Shown piece after piece: positions 12,952 through 27,400 of a stretch of DNA of 64,000 nt. Where the stretch lies: contig JAGFBZ010000702.1 of the NCBI GenBank assembly GCA_018398805.1, forward strand, positions 195,001 through 259,000, read 5' to 3'. How positions within the stretch are numbered: the first letter of the stretch is position 1; the number at the start of each line of letters is the position of its first letter. This DNA is from Hirundichthys speculiger. Taxonomy: Eukaryota > Chordata > Actinopteri > Beloniformes > Exocoetidae. The notes below the pieces were generated by a model, which ran no database searches, was not told where the DNA came from, and worked only from the letters and a program-made list of their open reading frames with translations. The translations under genes and the position numbers were made by a program.

Positions 12952-15900
12952 CTGAGAGCGGTGCTGGTTAATAGCTGATGTTACAAACCACCACATGGTC
13001 CCACATGCCCTCAGTTCTGATCTGATGTGTGGAAGAGACAGGAAGTCACCTGGCTTGGCTGAAACTAATGCTGTAAAACTAAATCTAACACATAATCACA
13101 CGGTTATAAAGCTGCTGATTTGTTGTTTGTAGAAATCATTTGTGAACATTGTGGAACTTTGCCATAAAAATCTGATCAAGTCTAAGTCATAGTTATAGAA
13201 AAACACTTGAGTGCTCAAGCTGATGATAAACGAACCCCAGACCTCACGCATGGTTGGGAAAAGCGCCACCATGAGACCACTGCAGACTAATTACTTCACT
13301 GGAAGCTAATTTGAACCAGTGACGCTGAGGAAAAGACAGAAGGCAGAGTTGGAGGTTGCAGAGGTCAAAGTGTTGATGTTCTCTTTGGGAGTGACGAGGA
13401 TCGAGGATCAGGGACGAGAACATCAGAGGGATAGAGCATGTTAGATGTTCTGGAGGGAAAGTCAGACTGAGATGGTTTGGACACGAACAGAGGAGGGATA
13501 ATGAATGTCTCAGTAGAAGGATGATGAGGTTGATATGGATGAAGAAGATATGAAGTTAGCTGGTGTGAGAGAAGAGGATGTGGAGGATAGAGTTAGATGG
13601 AGGTGGATGATTGGCTGTGGAGAAGTTTTTATACCTGGACTCCAGTTAATAAAACGAGTTGGGGCCACCTCAGTATCACAGAGGTTGGTCCAGACTAGGG
13701 CTGTAGCGATACACTAACCTGCAATATACATATACATACTCATTAACGTGCAATAAATATCTCAGGTGTAGTAATCACTACCAACATATCCTTGTAAATA
13801 AAGTCAGAGTTATTATTTATTATTTATTATATATTCTCTTTTGGTAGTTATTGTAAAATTGTTTTATTATTGTTTTTAATCCTATTTAATTGTTGTCCTT
13901 TTCTCTTTTTTATTGCTATTCTTGCTGCTGTAACAATGTAAATTTCCCCATTGTGGGACAAATAAAGGAATATCTTATCTTATCTTATCTTATCTTAACC
14001 TCGCGATACAATACTATATATATCGATATTCATCTTACAATACATTTACATCAATTTCCAAATGATTTTAATGGGACAAAGTGATTTTGGTGACATCTTG
14101 TGAGTGTTCCAATGACTTTGTTTGAATTAATTGAACTGAAAGCATCATTTACACATTACATGGCTGACGGGCAGCTTGCAAATGTTGGACAAAATGAATA
14201 AAATACAACAGGATAGCGCGGCTCCATCGCGTTCACCACGCGTTCACCACGCGCCTAAAGCCGGCGTTTTCCACCACTGAATACGGTCTCAAATCAAAAA
14301 AAAAAAAAAAGAAATGAGCTTGGAAGTGTGGTTTAGAGTTACTTGATTTATAAAAGACTCAAATATTTTACATGTTCAATAAAGACATAAGAAATTATAA
14401 TCATTTATGTTATCACCTTAAGCACATTGTGTTTGTCTAATATTCTGATGTATTACGTGACTTAGAAAACATCTGACACATAAAACTGAAGGAAATAGAT
14501 TAGTCTCATTAGCTCCCCAGTATCTTTGCTACCACACCAGCGCACGGATAATGCTAACACACAGCCAACACCGTGTAACAGTTCGGTCGTATTACCGAGG
14601 GACGTGTGTGATAACCGCTTGTGTTTTGTGTGTTACTTCGTAGATAAATTCAAAGAGATCTGTCCTGGTGGAATGGGCTACACCGTCTTACCAAATCCCC
14701 CGGTGAACAAGCCAGTGACGGTTCACCAGGACCCCAACGACTTCTTGACCCCGCAGCCCCTGCCGACGCCAGAGAGACCGGTGGAGGCTTTCGGGAAACC
14801 CGAGGAGGTCATTCCAGGTCAGTGTCGTACCTAAACACATCCAGCGCGCTCGTTTAGCTCCGTCTGATTTCACATGTACGGCGTGGGTGGAAACGCTCCA
14901 GTTAGACGTTCTTCTGAGCTTATTGACTTACTTTGGGACCCTTGATTTCAAAGGGTTTTATCTAGTTTGCATTCATCAGTCATCAGGTCACCAGTGAGAT
15001 TATTGTTGTGAACAAAATCCAACGTCAGATGTTCCAGATAACAAACAATGGCTTTATGGGACTCAGCTGCAAAACTTTAAAGACAGATTGACAATGTGAG
15101 AGTGAAGATGAGCAGGGATTTAGAGAAGGAGGCTTTTAATTGTGAAGAAGAGGAGTGAAAGGAGCGCTGTGAAGATGGGTAAGTTTATTTATATTGGCAA
15201 TATCAGAGCAGTGATGCAATTCCTGCATGAACGTGACCGTCACCAGGAACTGTGTACCAGAACGGACCATGTTTAGATGAGTTGTGTTTAAACAGGAATA
15301 AATGTCGATAAACATCAGTGTTTATTAGAGGAGACTGGAAAAGAACAACCTGGTCGTATAATATTTGATTCACTGGGTTTAATTGTTAATCGCAGGGCTG
15401 AGGTTAGTCGAACATGCAGTCGTGTGCGACAGCTAGCATCATCCGCTTTTAATGTTTTTGTCTGTGTTAAAACGGGCTTAGCATCAGACCAATATAACTT
15501 CAGAAGAAACAACATCTTACTTTTTTATTAGGCCATTATTTATTTATGAATAAACAGCAACTTCCTGTATGACTTCATCAGTCTCTCACATGGTTGTGAG
15601 GAATTTCAGTTCAATTCAACCAAGCTGCTGCTGCTTCTTGGTTGAAGAAGGATACTCTGAACAAAAATATGGAAAAGTGCTTCATACTTGTCCAGAGTTA
15701 AGGCGACTGAAACAAATATATCTGAATCTCGCTTTAATGCAGTGCAGAAAGATGTTTTTTTTTTTCTTCATGTTTAGCGCTTTTCTTCAGTGAGCGATGA
15801 AGAGACGATGATTATGAAGGAGAGTAACAAATGGCTCCCATGCTTCCGTTTGAAGTATGATATATATTAATCAGCGTCTCGGTGAAAAATGTCTGTTGAA

Positions 15901-18415
15901 CAACATTCTTTTTGTAAATTACAACTGCAGAGCAACATTAGACTCTCTGATTTATGATCCCTCTGGCTTGTGATTGCAAAGCGAGATCACAAAAGAAACA
16001 TCCTTCCTTTGGCGTTTGTTTGCAGAGGACATGGATTTAAATCAGCTCCGGCCAACTTTCAGGGCGGCGGGGGAGGGAAACGGGCCTCACCTGCCTCTTA
16101 TCATTCACGATGTGTTTGACAGCCAAGAAGGGGAAGAAGAAACTTTATATTATCTTAGCCAAAGGCATCGAACAGGCCTCAGAAACGATCTGAGAAACGA
16201 TCCTGTAAACACAAGCTTGTCGACTTTTATGGGCGTGGTCAACGCTGGTTGTGAACGCAAGGACTGATTCAAAACCACGACAACGAAGAGTATTTGATAC
16301 CTTGGAATTAAAACGTTATCGGATCTCAACTTAAGTCATGCTAACAGACAAACACAATGTGCTGAAGCTGACAGCGCACAGTTATGATTTCCTGTGTCCA
16401 TTGAACACAGCCTTTGAACATTCACAGTGCTGGAGGCTAATTAATTCAGCTAACGCTACTTGGACTCAGTAGTGTGCACACCATGGCCTCCATCTCAAAG
16501 TGTTTTAGACATCCATCAGTCCACAGACAAAGGCCCCGATCGTACACTTCCCCTTACCCTTAAACACTAGCCAATAACCGCAAATTGCGTGATTTGGAAC
16601 CTCCGCTAACCGATAGTGGAATCTTCCACACGCTAAAGCCGCTACCCGTTATGCCGTCCTCCCTTACTCACATTGTAGGTGTGGCAATGGGCGTGTCTTT
16701 TGCCCTTTCCGCAAATTCGGTAACTTGCTATCGCAGGTAGCGGGTGTTCTGACCATCCGAAACCCGTATGTCGGCGCATACAAGAGCGCGTCCAAATGGC
16801 ATCAATGTGCGTCCACATGTTCACATGTGGACGTGCACAAATGGCTCTACCGCTCGAATGAACTCTTTTGTATAAAAAGCGTGATTTGGCCTCAGTTGAA
16901 CCCCTGAGATCGTCTTAAACGGCTTGCTTCACCAGTTAAACCATAGACGACCAGAGCGTGTTTACTGGGAGCGCAACAACTATCTGGGACTTTCAGGTAG
17001 CTGATAGGAATTGTCTGACTAAAAATGTTTTTATGTATATATCAGTGCAAAGGAGGAGGAGGAAGGAAGAGGAGGAAGCTCTACACCAGAGTCCAAGACT
17101 AGTTGCGCACGAAAAGATGCTCCATAGCGGTTAGCGGGTAGCGCAACCTGCTCTTAAAGGCAACGGCTACTGACACACTAATTGTTTTAACAGGTGGAAC
17201 GCCCTAACCACTCTTATGTATAATGTAGCGGTTAGCGCAGGTGGGATAGTGGGTTTAGCAAGGGTGAAAGATTGCGTTTTTTGCGAGGGAACACCCGCTA
17301 TCCCTAAATAGCGGCTTTAGCAGATCTGGCCAAATATCGGGCCCAAAGTGTCCAGAAATAGTTCTGATCCAGGGATCCTGAAAAACTTGTTGAAGTCAAA
17401 GGAGGTTCAACCAGCTGTCAACTACACAGGTTCACTTATGTTTTCCTCCAGCACCTCGAATGTTTGATGCGTTCAGCAAAAACACATTGTAAAGTTTTGT
17501 GTGCTATCAGAGTTGCATTGCGTTGCATCGTCTATTATTGTGACTTAAATAAAGTTCATTTTACGACAAACTGTCATCAAGCAGCTGGGAAGCTTTAAGA
17601 GCTATTGTGTCTGTCCATCTCAGAGAGTGGTTCAATACAGTGACTGTGATTCAACAGCACCTTTCCTGCAGGGATTTGCTGATAATCTCTGAGGTGCCAC
17701 ATCCTGGTGGAACCGGGCCAAACCAACGACAAACTAACTAATAACTCACTCTCTAAACAGACCTAAACTAAAGACGTGTATTTATTTCTCTGCGCTTCAG
17801 AGCTCGAATGTTGTCTGAAAACTGCTTCTTTTTATGAACCCATCCACTCAACTACGGACCTCAGGCAGTACTATACATGTTTGAGCTAAAGAGGCTTCCG
17901 TAGTCCGCTGGGCAGCACATCATTGGTTGTGAAGGTGAGCGTAAACACGACAAACGAAAGGGATGCTAGCAGTCGCAGACACACCACTTCCAGCCGCTTC
18001 ATTTCCAAACTGTTTAGCTCGTCTAGAGTGGTGCAAACAAACAATATAGAGAAAAATGGCCAACTCTGGGTCAACAACGTGTAGTATATGCTATATGCTG
18101 CTACTGACCAATGACAGTATTGGCTGTTGTCACATGACATTTGGTGCGGCGTTTGAGCTAGAGTGAAAAAATTACTTGAACATGAATCGAAGTGAGAAAT
18201 GATCCGATGTAATTTGGTGGCACCAACATCTGTGAAAAGAGACAGACTTTCAAAATAAAGCAGGAAGTAACAAAGTGTGAAAGAAACAAAGAAAACCCAG
18301 GAAAATCCACCAAAACACCAAACCCTAACAGGTTTCATTTGTTTATTCAGTTGATTTTTTTGCATGTGTAAAAAAAAAAAAAAAACTACAAACTTTGTCT
18401 AACATAATTTAAACC

Positions 18416-18447
<32 letters not shown>

Positions 18448-21400
18448 TGGGCAAAATTCAGTTTGCCTGTGAATCCATCCACCTCCAGCAGCTGTAACTC
18501 AGAGTAGCTGTTTCCTGTATGACTTTCACATGGTTGTGGAAGAATGTTGGTCCATTCCTCTTTACAACATTGATCTAGTTTATTATTCACTTATGAACTG
18601 GTCTCTTAAGGTCCTTCCATAGTATTTCACTCAGGTCTGACTAGGTCACTCCAAAACACTTATTTATTTTTCAGCCATTCTGCTGTGGATTTGTTCCTGT
18701 TGAATGACACAATTTCAACCAAACTTTAGCTGTCAGACAGGTTGCCTCACATTTGTTTCTAGATTACTCTGGTATACTGGTATAATTCTTGAGGTCCCGG
18801 TTCCTGGAGCAATCTTCTGCCTGACCTCAGGTAAATATTTGCAGGGACGCCCAGTCCTGGGAAGATTGGTGACTGTCTTGAATGTTTTCCACTTCTAAAT
18901 AAGTGTTCTCATTGTAAAACGTTGAACCCCAAATAGATTAGAAATGATCTTATAACCCTTTACAGGTTGATGTGCAGATTGCTTCTCTAAGATCATTACT
19001 GATGTCTTTTCCTCATGGCATTGTGTTAGCACACACCAGATTGGAAATTGCCAGAAACATCTGCTTTCATAAACGTTTGCACACAAACTAATGACCATCA
19101 TTGTTTCTCAACTAAAATGTAAAAACATGGCATTAAAAGAGGGTTATTTAATATATTCATGAACCATTTGAAGTTTTTCTTTTTATTTGCAAGAACCGTT
19201 CAGCCACTGACAAGATTATGATTTTATTTTTATTTTCTGAGGGGTGTTTTAAAAGAGTCAGATCAAACTGTATATATAAAACTACTGAAGCCTCTTCGGT
19301 CATGCAATATAGTACATCATTACAAATCTTTAAAACTGTTGTTTTTCTTTCCCCCTTTGCTCAGTAGTGACATCTGCACCAGATCAGGTAGGTTTGGTGA
19401 AAGTAAAGCAGTAGTTTGCATGAACAGGCTTTTGCTCCTCCGTGACGCTGAGGAGTTGCATGGAGTTCACAACCACGGCCACGTTACTTTGGCTGGTCGC
19501 CACTGAGCAGCAAGTCTTTGGGTTTATTACTGTACGCGCTCATCTGAATTACCCGTAAGTGACCGGATGAGAACTGCAGACGTGGTCCCGCAGCCACCCA
19601 GACGTCTCTGATGAAGTGCTTGCTTTGCGGCTTCTGTGCTGAGTTGCTCTTGCTCTGATATCAAACTGCAGACAGCTGCCGAGCGAGCTGAACGCTTCCT
19701 GCTTCCCGGTACGGCACTCGCTCTGCATGAACGACCGAGCGGCGCGCAAAGCTTCAGCGACCGTGATGATGACTGAAACACGCAGCTCCTTGTTGACCTT
19801 GTCCCGCTGGTGTCATCGCCTGTGTCTTGTCGTTGAAGGGGCTCGTATTTCCTGTGGTTAGCAGTATGGCAGAAACCTCACCTGTCGTTCCACAGCTGCC
19901 TACGCACGTGTCCACCATCAAGATGGAGGCAGCTTTCTCAGGTGTCTCCTTCACTACCTTTAAAACGTGGCGGTGTAAATGAGCAGTTTCTGCATCTGGT
20001 ACTGATTTTTACCAAGCTTATCCTGAGCTCAAACTACAGGAGAAGTTTGTCTCATATTCCTATTTGATCATCATGAAGAAATGACTTATTTCTATAAAAG
20101 TCGGTAGAAATCCAAGATTTTTTTTTTATTACTTTCATTTTTGCAGTTCAGGTCTCCAACACATTCCAAAAAAAGTGGGCATGTGGATGGTTTAATGTCT
20201 TTAATGAGGTGAAAGAAAATAAAAATGATGTTATTTCAAACAGGTGATGTTTTCGTGTAAAAGTCTGAGCTGAACAGCTGCGATGAAGAATCAGCTACAT
20301 TCGCCAGTAGCTGATTCAATTCAGTTCAATTCCAATTTTATCTGTTGCACACCTTTAAGGAACATTCTGCGCTTAAATCAACCCTATACACAAATTCATT
20401 TTAACTTAAAGAACTGTTTGTTTAGACGTCCCTGTCAGCTCGACGCCATCGTGTTATCAGTTTGTATTGGTTGACTTCAGATGTTGCACAAACTAGATGC
20501 AAAATGAGGAGCGTCCATGGCTTAATAATAAAAAGTAATAAAGTACTTTTCATTTCATTTCATTTCTTCTGAGCACGTTGTCATTGTCATGAAGGAGGCA
20601 GTGTTCAGTTCAGTTCAGTTCATTTTACTTTTATTGGTACTTGTAAGTAAACTGGTTTTGCAGTTCAAGAAAGAGATGAGATGGATGTCCTTAGCATGTA
20701 AGCTAGCATGTAAGAATAAATAATACAAATACAGTGCTAACATATGACCCATGATATATATAAACATACACACACACACCACATAAAAGAGGTTAAAAAT
20801 GTTGGAGCGTGTGACTGCATAGCAGTTGCAACTACATGACTTTGTGCAGCTACGGTGCTTAATTGGTTACAGTACATAAATCTAAAGTGCATGTTGCTAT
20901 AGTAGAGGTAGACAGAACCATCAGCAGCAGGTGTTCAGGTTATGCATTTAGTTTCATTTTGATTTAACAGAATAATTGCAGCTGGAACAAAGCTGTTTTT
21001 GAATCTATTCTAAGGGGGAGGTACTGGAATTCACCGTTCAAGGGGTGTTAGCTAACATCTATGATAGCCGTTGCTATCCGGTGTACTGGTCTTGCTTAAA
21101 GGGAGGAAGGTTGCAGCTGTGGCTCACCAGTCTGTTTACTTGACCACTTAACAATTTGATTCTTGTGTGTAAGGGGGAACTTTGCCAAGCCATGCTGCTA
21201 AAGAAAAGGATATGATTAATTCAATAAAAGTGTGATAAAATAAAGCCATAATGGTCTTATCAACATTAAAGTTAAACAACTTCCTCAGGCAATGTAGCCG
21301 CTGTTGTCCTGCTGTGTGGACCCGAATGCAGATCGGGAGGCAGATGTGACAAGCAAAAGTCTTTTAGCTGTGAAGTAAAAATCATTAGCAGATATTCCAG

Positions 21401-24400
21401 TCATAAACAAAAGTTAGCGCTGGCAAAAACAACTCATCTATAAAATGTTTAAAAAATTGACAGGGAAGTAAAACAGACGGACTGGCAGAGAAAGAGGGAG
21501 TCTGAGAGCCTGATGAAACACAGGTGGGAAAAATCAGGAGATGAGGAAAAAGAGAAGTCAAACTGAACTAAACTCACAAAAGACACAGCCTTTCAAACTA
21601 AAAGAGGAAGAAAAGGAACCAGGAAGAAAAAACGGGACACAAACAAATACAAGAAAACAAGACTTAACATTGGCATTTAAAGCAATGACCGTCGAGTTTC
21701 GCAGCAATGAAAAAGATGCTCCGTGCAGTTCCAGAGACGCTCGGCTTCTACGGGGAAATGCATTGACCAGAAACCGTCTGGGAATGTACGGACAAGTTAA
21801 CTACTGTTGAAGAAGTAGCTGATTCTGAATCAACTCGTCTTCATGTTTAACGCGTTCTAACACATTTATAGTTAATGACATACAACTGCACATATTAGGT
21901 CATTTATTTTTTTGACATTATAGTTCAGGGAGACGGTGGAAGCTCAGTCTCAGAGGAATCTCCTCTGGTCTGTAAGGACCTCAGCCATGCTGTCAGTAAA
22001 ATTAATTTACATTTTTGAGTCTTGTCAGAGCCTAAAATAGCTATTTAAGGCTGTTTTTGAATTCAGTCGATTTTTCTCCAAGTGATAATAATATTTCCCA
22101 TTTTACAACAAACATATTCTGTTCTAACTCAAAACTGCTTCGATTTTGCGTTGTTTTGGTCTCCAGCAAAAGTTTACACTAGTCAGCATCTCATAAAGGA
22201 CAAAGGTTTGATTTAACTCCAGAATGATCCGTTAAAACTGTGTGTCTACTGTACCTTAAACGCATCTCCCAACTGTTTTGGATGTGCTGCAGGCCTGAAA
22301 TGTAAAAGTGAATCCAGGTTTGTGTAAACAGACGAGGAATTTGATTCCGGCAGACTTTGTCTCTCAGGGTTTAGTAGAAATAAACAATAATAAAAAAATA
22401 AATAAATAAAGGCAATACTATGTACACTAAGACAAAACCAGTATTTACAGACATGAGTACTGGAGAACAAAGACAACATTAAATACCTGGTGTTTGTACT
22501 GTAAAAGGAAAATAAAGTTGAGGTAAATATATATTTTTTTAATTTCCATTCTCCATGTCATCACAACCTTTTCTGAGTTGGGATTATATCTTATTTAAGG
22601 AAGTAAGTGTACAACATTACAGTCATCAGCTCTTACAGGGACTTGGTCCAGAAACATCCGGATGAAACGTTCGTCCCCTGCAGTGTTTTTCAGCTTTGAC
22701 AGGAATGGAAATGATGGAAGCAGTATTTCTTTACTGGTGGTTTTCTGTTAGCGCCAGAACACGAAGACCCGGTTCCAACATTAGTCAACTGAGGAGAACC
22801 ACAGAGGCCTGCTGATGTAAAACTGAAAGGACAGCTACTGAATATATGTGAAGATCTACAAACCGTGGGCCTCATTCATGACCCGTGACCGTACACAAGC
22901 TGTGAGGAGAGCCATATTTACACATTTGGGCATTCATGACAGAATGTTAGTAGTTCAGAACTTTTTGTAGCTACAAAAATAATCTTTTGCCTCAGACGAC
23001 GTGAAGAATTCGTCTAAATCAGGAGTACTGATTGACACAAGTGCCGCCACGACACGTCTATCTTAGTGGGCATTTGTAAGCTTCAGGTTGTTTCTTAAAC
23101 TATAAGTGGGTTCCTTAAATAGACAATACATGCTGACAGACAACCACACGGAGACTCTGGCCGTTATAAAAGGCACCGGCGGTGTCGTGAAGCCGCTGTG
23201 GTTCTAATCTGACACATGTAGCAGCTCCCTGATCCGTGAAGCTGCTGAAAGTTATATTGGATTGCTGTGTCCGGCACAGCGAGGCCACGAAACGAGGCCT
23301 TCCGGTGTTGGAGGTCCCTAACGTACCTGAGCGCCTGCTGCAGAGCCAGTTCACCATCGCCCTGATGGAGCTACTTGGACATGTTAGTTTATGTTGAACT
23401 CTAGTGGTTTCATGTGACCAGCACTACAGAGACTACACTTTATTAATAAGTGGTGATGCACGATAACTGTTTTTTTAAACCGATAAATATAATACTAGGA
23501 ACTATAATAATACTATGAACAAAATCAAAAATAGTTTTGACTTTTTAAATGACAAGATATTTATTTTTTCCAATGAAAAACTATTGTCAAGCCTCTCAAA
23601 CATTTTCTTAAAGCTATCAAACAAACCTATTTGATATCTCACATCAACTTAAATAAGGTTCATTACTGACTGATATAAAAAATAAAGGCTCCTTGAACTG
23701 ATGGAAATACTAACTGAAATTACTAACTAATTACTAACTGAAAAAGATTAACATTTAAAGGATTTTGGCTTGTGGTTCCATTTACATTAATACCTTTAAT
23801 TAAAGTAAATGAGGTTCAGTAGTTTTTATTTTTTAATCTAATGGAAGCTTTAGATGAGAGGAATGAGGAAGAGGAGAGACTCCTGCTGTATTGCACACGT
23901 TAGCATTAGCTTCCGTTAGCTCACATTAGCGCGATTTCAAAACTCCATGGAAGCGATTGTTATGTTGTAGGTGGCTGATCAGGTTTTACGTATTAAAGCT
24001 TGTGCTTCCCTCCTCGTAGAATTCACTCGGAGGATTCATCACAAATAACCACCAAACTATCTTCTTCTGAAACTTTAACGAAGTTCCACGCCGCCATGTT
24101 TGTTGTGATCAGCGCTGTGCTGCATGCTGCATTCAAGGTGTAACGTAAATTCCAACGTTTCCTCGTTTGCTAGTCGTTATTTCAGCCTTTTCTATTTTTT
24201 TCTTTTTTTATGTGTAACATGTGGGAAAATACTTCGAATATCAATTAAAGTCAGCAACTACCAAAATTATGACCGAGTTAACGAGTTGTTTTCTGGCATG
24301 AGGGGGTATTCTTGATTTTCCTTATTGAGTAATCGTTTTTCTGATTATGCCGACGTTACTTGAACATAACATTCACTCCCGATCATTCAAGGCTCAGAGG

Positions 24401-27400
24401 GAGCGAGACACTGCCGTGTTGACAGAAATATATATGTTATCGGGGCTATTCGTCGTGATATCGGAGTTATCGGAATGATGTCATAATTTCCTGTTATCGG
24501 CCTGATAGTTATCGTGCACCCCTATTAATAAGGTAAAACAGGTTTCCTTACAAAAAAAAGTAAATCAAAAGTTACCTTTGTCTGCAGAGATGTTTCTCGG
24601 AGCTACAAGGGGTTTCGTGGGCAAAACCTTCAATTTAAGTGAATCACTGTGCTGTAAATTTCCAACACATCCAAGGCCGCTCTTACCTGCCACAGTATTT
24701 AGCATATGGCAGCTTGCAAGTGTTTGCAATGCATGGTCTTCACAAGAGAGGACAAAGTTTTGGTGGTGTTTGTAAATGTGACATAGGTTTTTAGTGAGGA
24801 AGTAATTTATGTGCAAATCTGAATGTAAATGACATGAATGAGGTCCAACGTCTGGTGTATTTGAGTCTGATGTGCTCAAACGGGTCCCTGCATGATAAAC
24901 CTTCAGCATTACCGTCAGAGAAAGCAGCTGGTCCTTTAACTGTCTCTGAATTCAACCTGTATGACAAATTAAATGTTTATTGCTGTGTTCTTTGGTCCAG
25001 TTTCTCAGGACCGACTGCCCTGCATGTTTTACCAGGGTGTCCGCGGGGTTTTAAAAAGTATTAAAAAGTGATAAATCAAAAATGCAAAGTTTAATGGCCT
25101 TAAAAAGTGATAAATTTGGTCAAAAGGTCTTTTGGGCAATGACTGGTTTCATTTTGATGAAATAGGCAAAATAAAATAAATAAAACCTTTCTTGCTTGCG
25201 CCGCTACTTCAAAAACGAATGTGTGATATGAACTTGATATTGACGTCATATCAATGCATTGTATTCATTGGTCGATAGAAATCTGAAATCGTCCTGCCTA
25301 GCTAAGTCCAAGTGGAGACGGAAAGCAGTGCTAGTGAACCAGTATCTCTTCTTCGAATTCTAGTGGGTGACAAAACGTTTAGAAATGGGGAAATGTAAGT
25401 TTTCCCAATCCTGGCTCCGGGATCAAAGCTTTCAAGCATGGATAAGGCCTGTCGTCGGGAACGACCGGCAGGCAAACTGTAAAGTATGCGTCAAAATCAT
25501 TAATATTAATTGGATGGTGACTAATGCGCTCAGGTGAAGTCAGAGAAAGACGTGAGGGGAATGCGCGGCCGTGGGCAGCATCAGTCAATCACCTCGACAG
25601 CTAGCACTAGCACTAGTGCTAATGCTATACCAACGACCACACCACTGCTTACAGCTGTAAGTTTAAATCCAGTACCATTCCATCACTTAAATGAAGCACT
25701 AGTTACTGTAACTAATGCCCTGTTACGAAATATGCAACCGAGTCTCCTTGTAATGATGTAAGTAAGTGTTGAATGACAAAATCTACGTGCATGTCACAAA
25801 TACTGATTGATACTTGGTGCAACTCGATGTCGTGGTGGTTGTAAAAAAAAATCTGAAGGTATTAAAAAAAGGTATTAAATGGTAGTATATTTGACTCAAA
25901 ATATTGCTGTATATACCCTGTTTACGTCAGGGGTGTCCATCTCCAGCTCTCAAGGGCCGCCGACCTGCATGTCTTAGATGTTTCTTGCCACAACTCACCC
26001 GATTCAAATAAATGGGTCATTAACAGACTTGTGCAGACCTGGATGACCAGCTGAAGGCGAGTCAGGTGTGATGTGGCAGGAAAACATCTGAAACATGCAG
26101 GACAGCGGCCCTCCAGGACTGGAGCTGGACACCCCTGTTTCCCATCCGTCCCTGCTCCAGCACTCCCGCCTCCCTTTACTGGGTCTTTGACAGACGTGTA
26201 GAGACTAGGGTTGGAACGGTTAAGCGCGGTAAAATTTTACGTGAAAACGATTACCGTTAATGTTTGACTTCATCTCATTAAACACGGTCGATTACCGGGA
26301 TGTGTAATATCAGCCTCATTCAAGTCTGCGAGCGACTCGCAACTGTGTCTTGCATGAATAGGAGGAGGAAGCATTTATTGTCATTGAACCAGCGTCCCAG
26401 TACAACGAAATTTCATTCCAGTACATCATCCAAGAAACATATAAAACAACAACAACATTTAGGACATGGATGTCGATGATGACTGAGGCTAAGCAACTAC
26501 TGTCGCTCCGCGCTAACTTAGATTGAAAAAGATAACATTGAGGGTAGGAGGGTGGAGGTTAAAAAAAAGAACATCTCCCACTACGTGTCAGATGGACACG
26601 TCGTGAGAGGGGAAAAAAAAAACACCTCAGCACATTTAATTAAGCATGTACAGACTTAACACAGGACATTGATAGAAACATGATGGCGGATAACCCAGTT
26701 TTGACAGTCTGTGCGCGCGCAGGGCGCATCGCGCAGTCAGTCCATCGCCACACGGGGGAGAGGGGGGAGGTGCGCAGGGCGGGAGGGGGGGCCAGCGATG
26801 ACGTTGAAGGGGGAGGGAGTGCGTGTTGATCAGTGTAGTGGGAGTGCAGTCATGTAGATCCTGGTCTCCAGGTGCAGAGGGGGGAATGGGAGGGGTAGAA
26901 GCGTCCAAGCCACACAGCATCCAGGAGAATAGATAAGGGAGCGGCCTTGAAGGCTGCGCTTCCAGGGAGCCAAAACAGAAAAGGATTGTTTGGGGCAGGC
27001 TGAGACACACTCTCCGTCTAGCCTTGAAGTTCTGCTGGATTTCTCTGGTGGGAATACTTCAATATTCCGAATTTATTGGCCATTCTCCCTGATCAACGCG
27101 TGAATCCTTCCAAGATTGTTGTCCATGCGCCCAAAGAAGTCCAGAATCATCCCTTGGGTTTGATTCAAGTTCTGAATCGCTCCCAATTTCCGATCCATGT
27201 CTTCTAGTCTTTTAATCACGTTGTCAACTTTCTCACACACGTCCGGCGGGGTGGAAGTTTTCCTCGAATCCGAATTTGCAGCCTCCGTGCGTTTAATTTT
27301 CCGATACACCAAGAATCCACCCGCTCCGATCAGTAGAAAATCCTGTGATCATAAATCCAAAGATGAATGCGTCTTCGACATCCTCCTCCCGTGCAGTGGG

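Noticed and set aside
17886..18365. 159-codon minus-strand frame
   Set aside because: Low-complexity hydrophobic composition, no domain, and no supporting context.
22868..23370. Possible Harbinger-type element starting GGGCCTCATTCATG
   Set aside because: Only the left phrase looks familiar; no matching right end or target duplication found.
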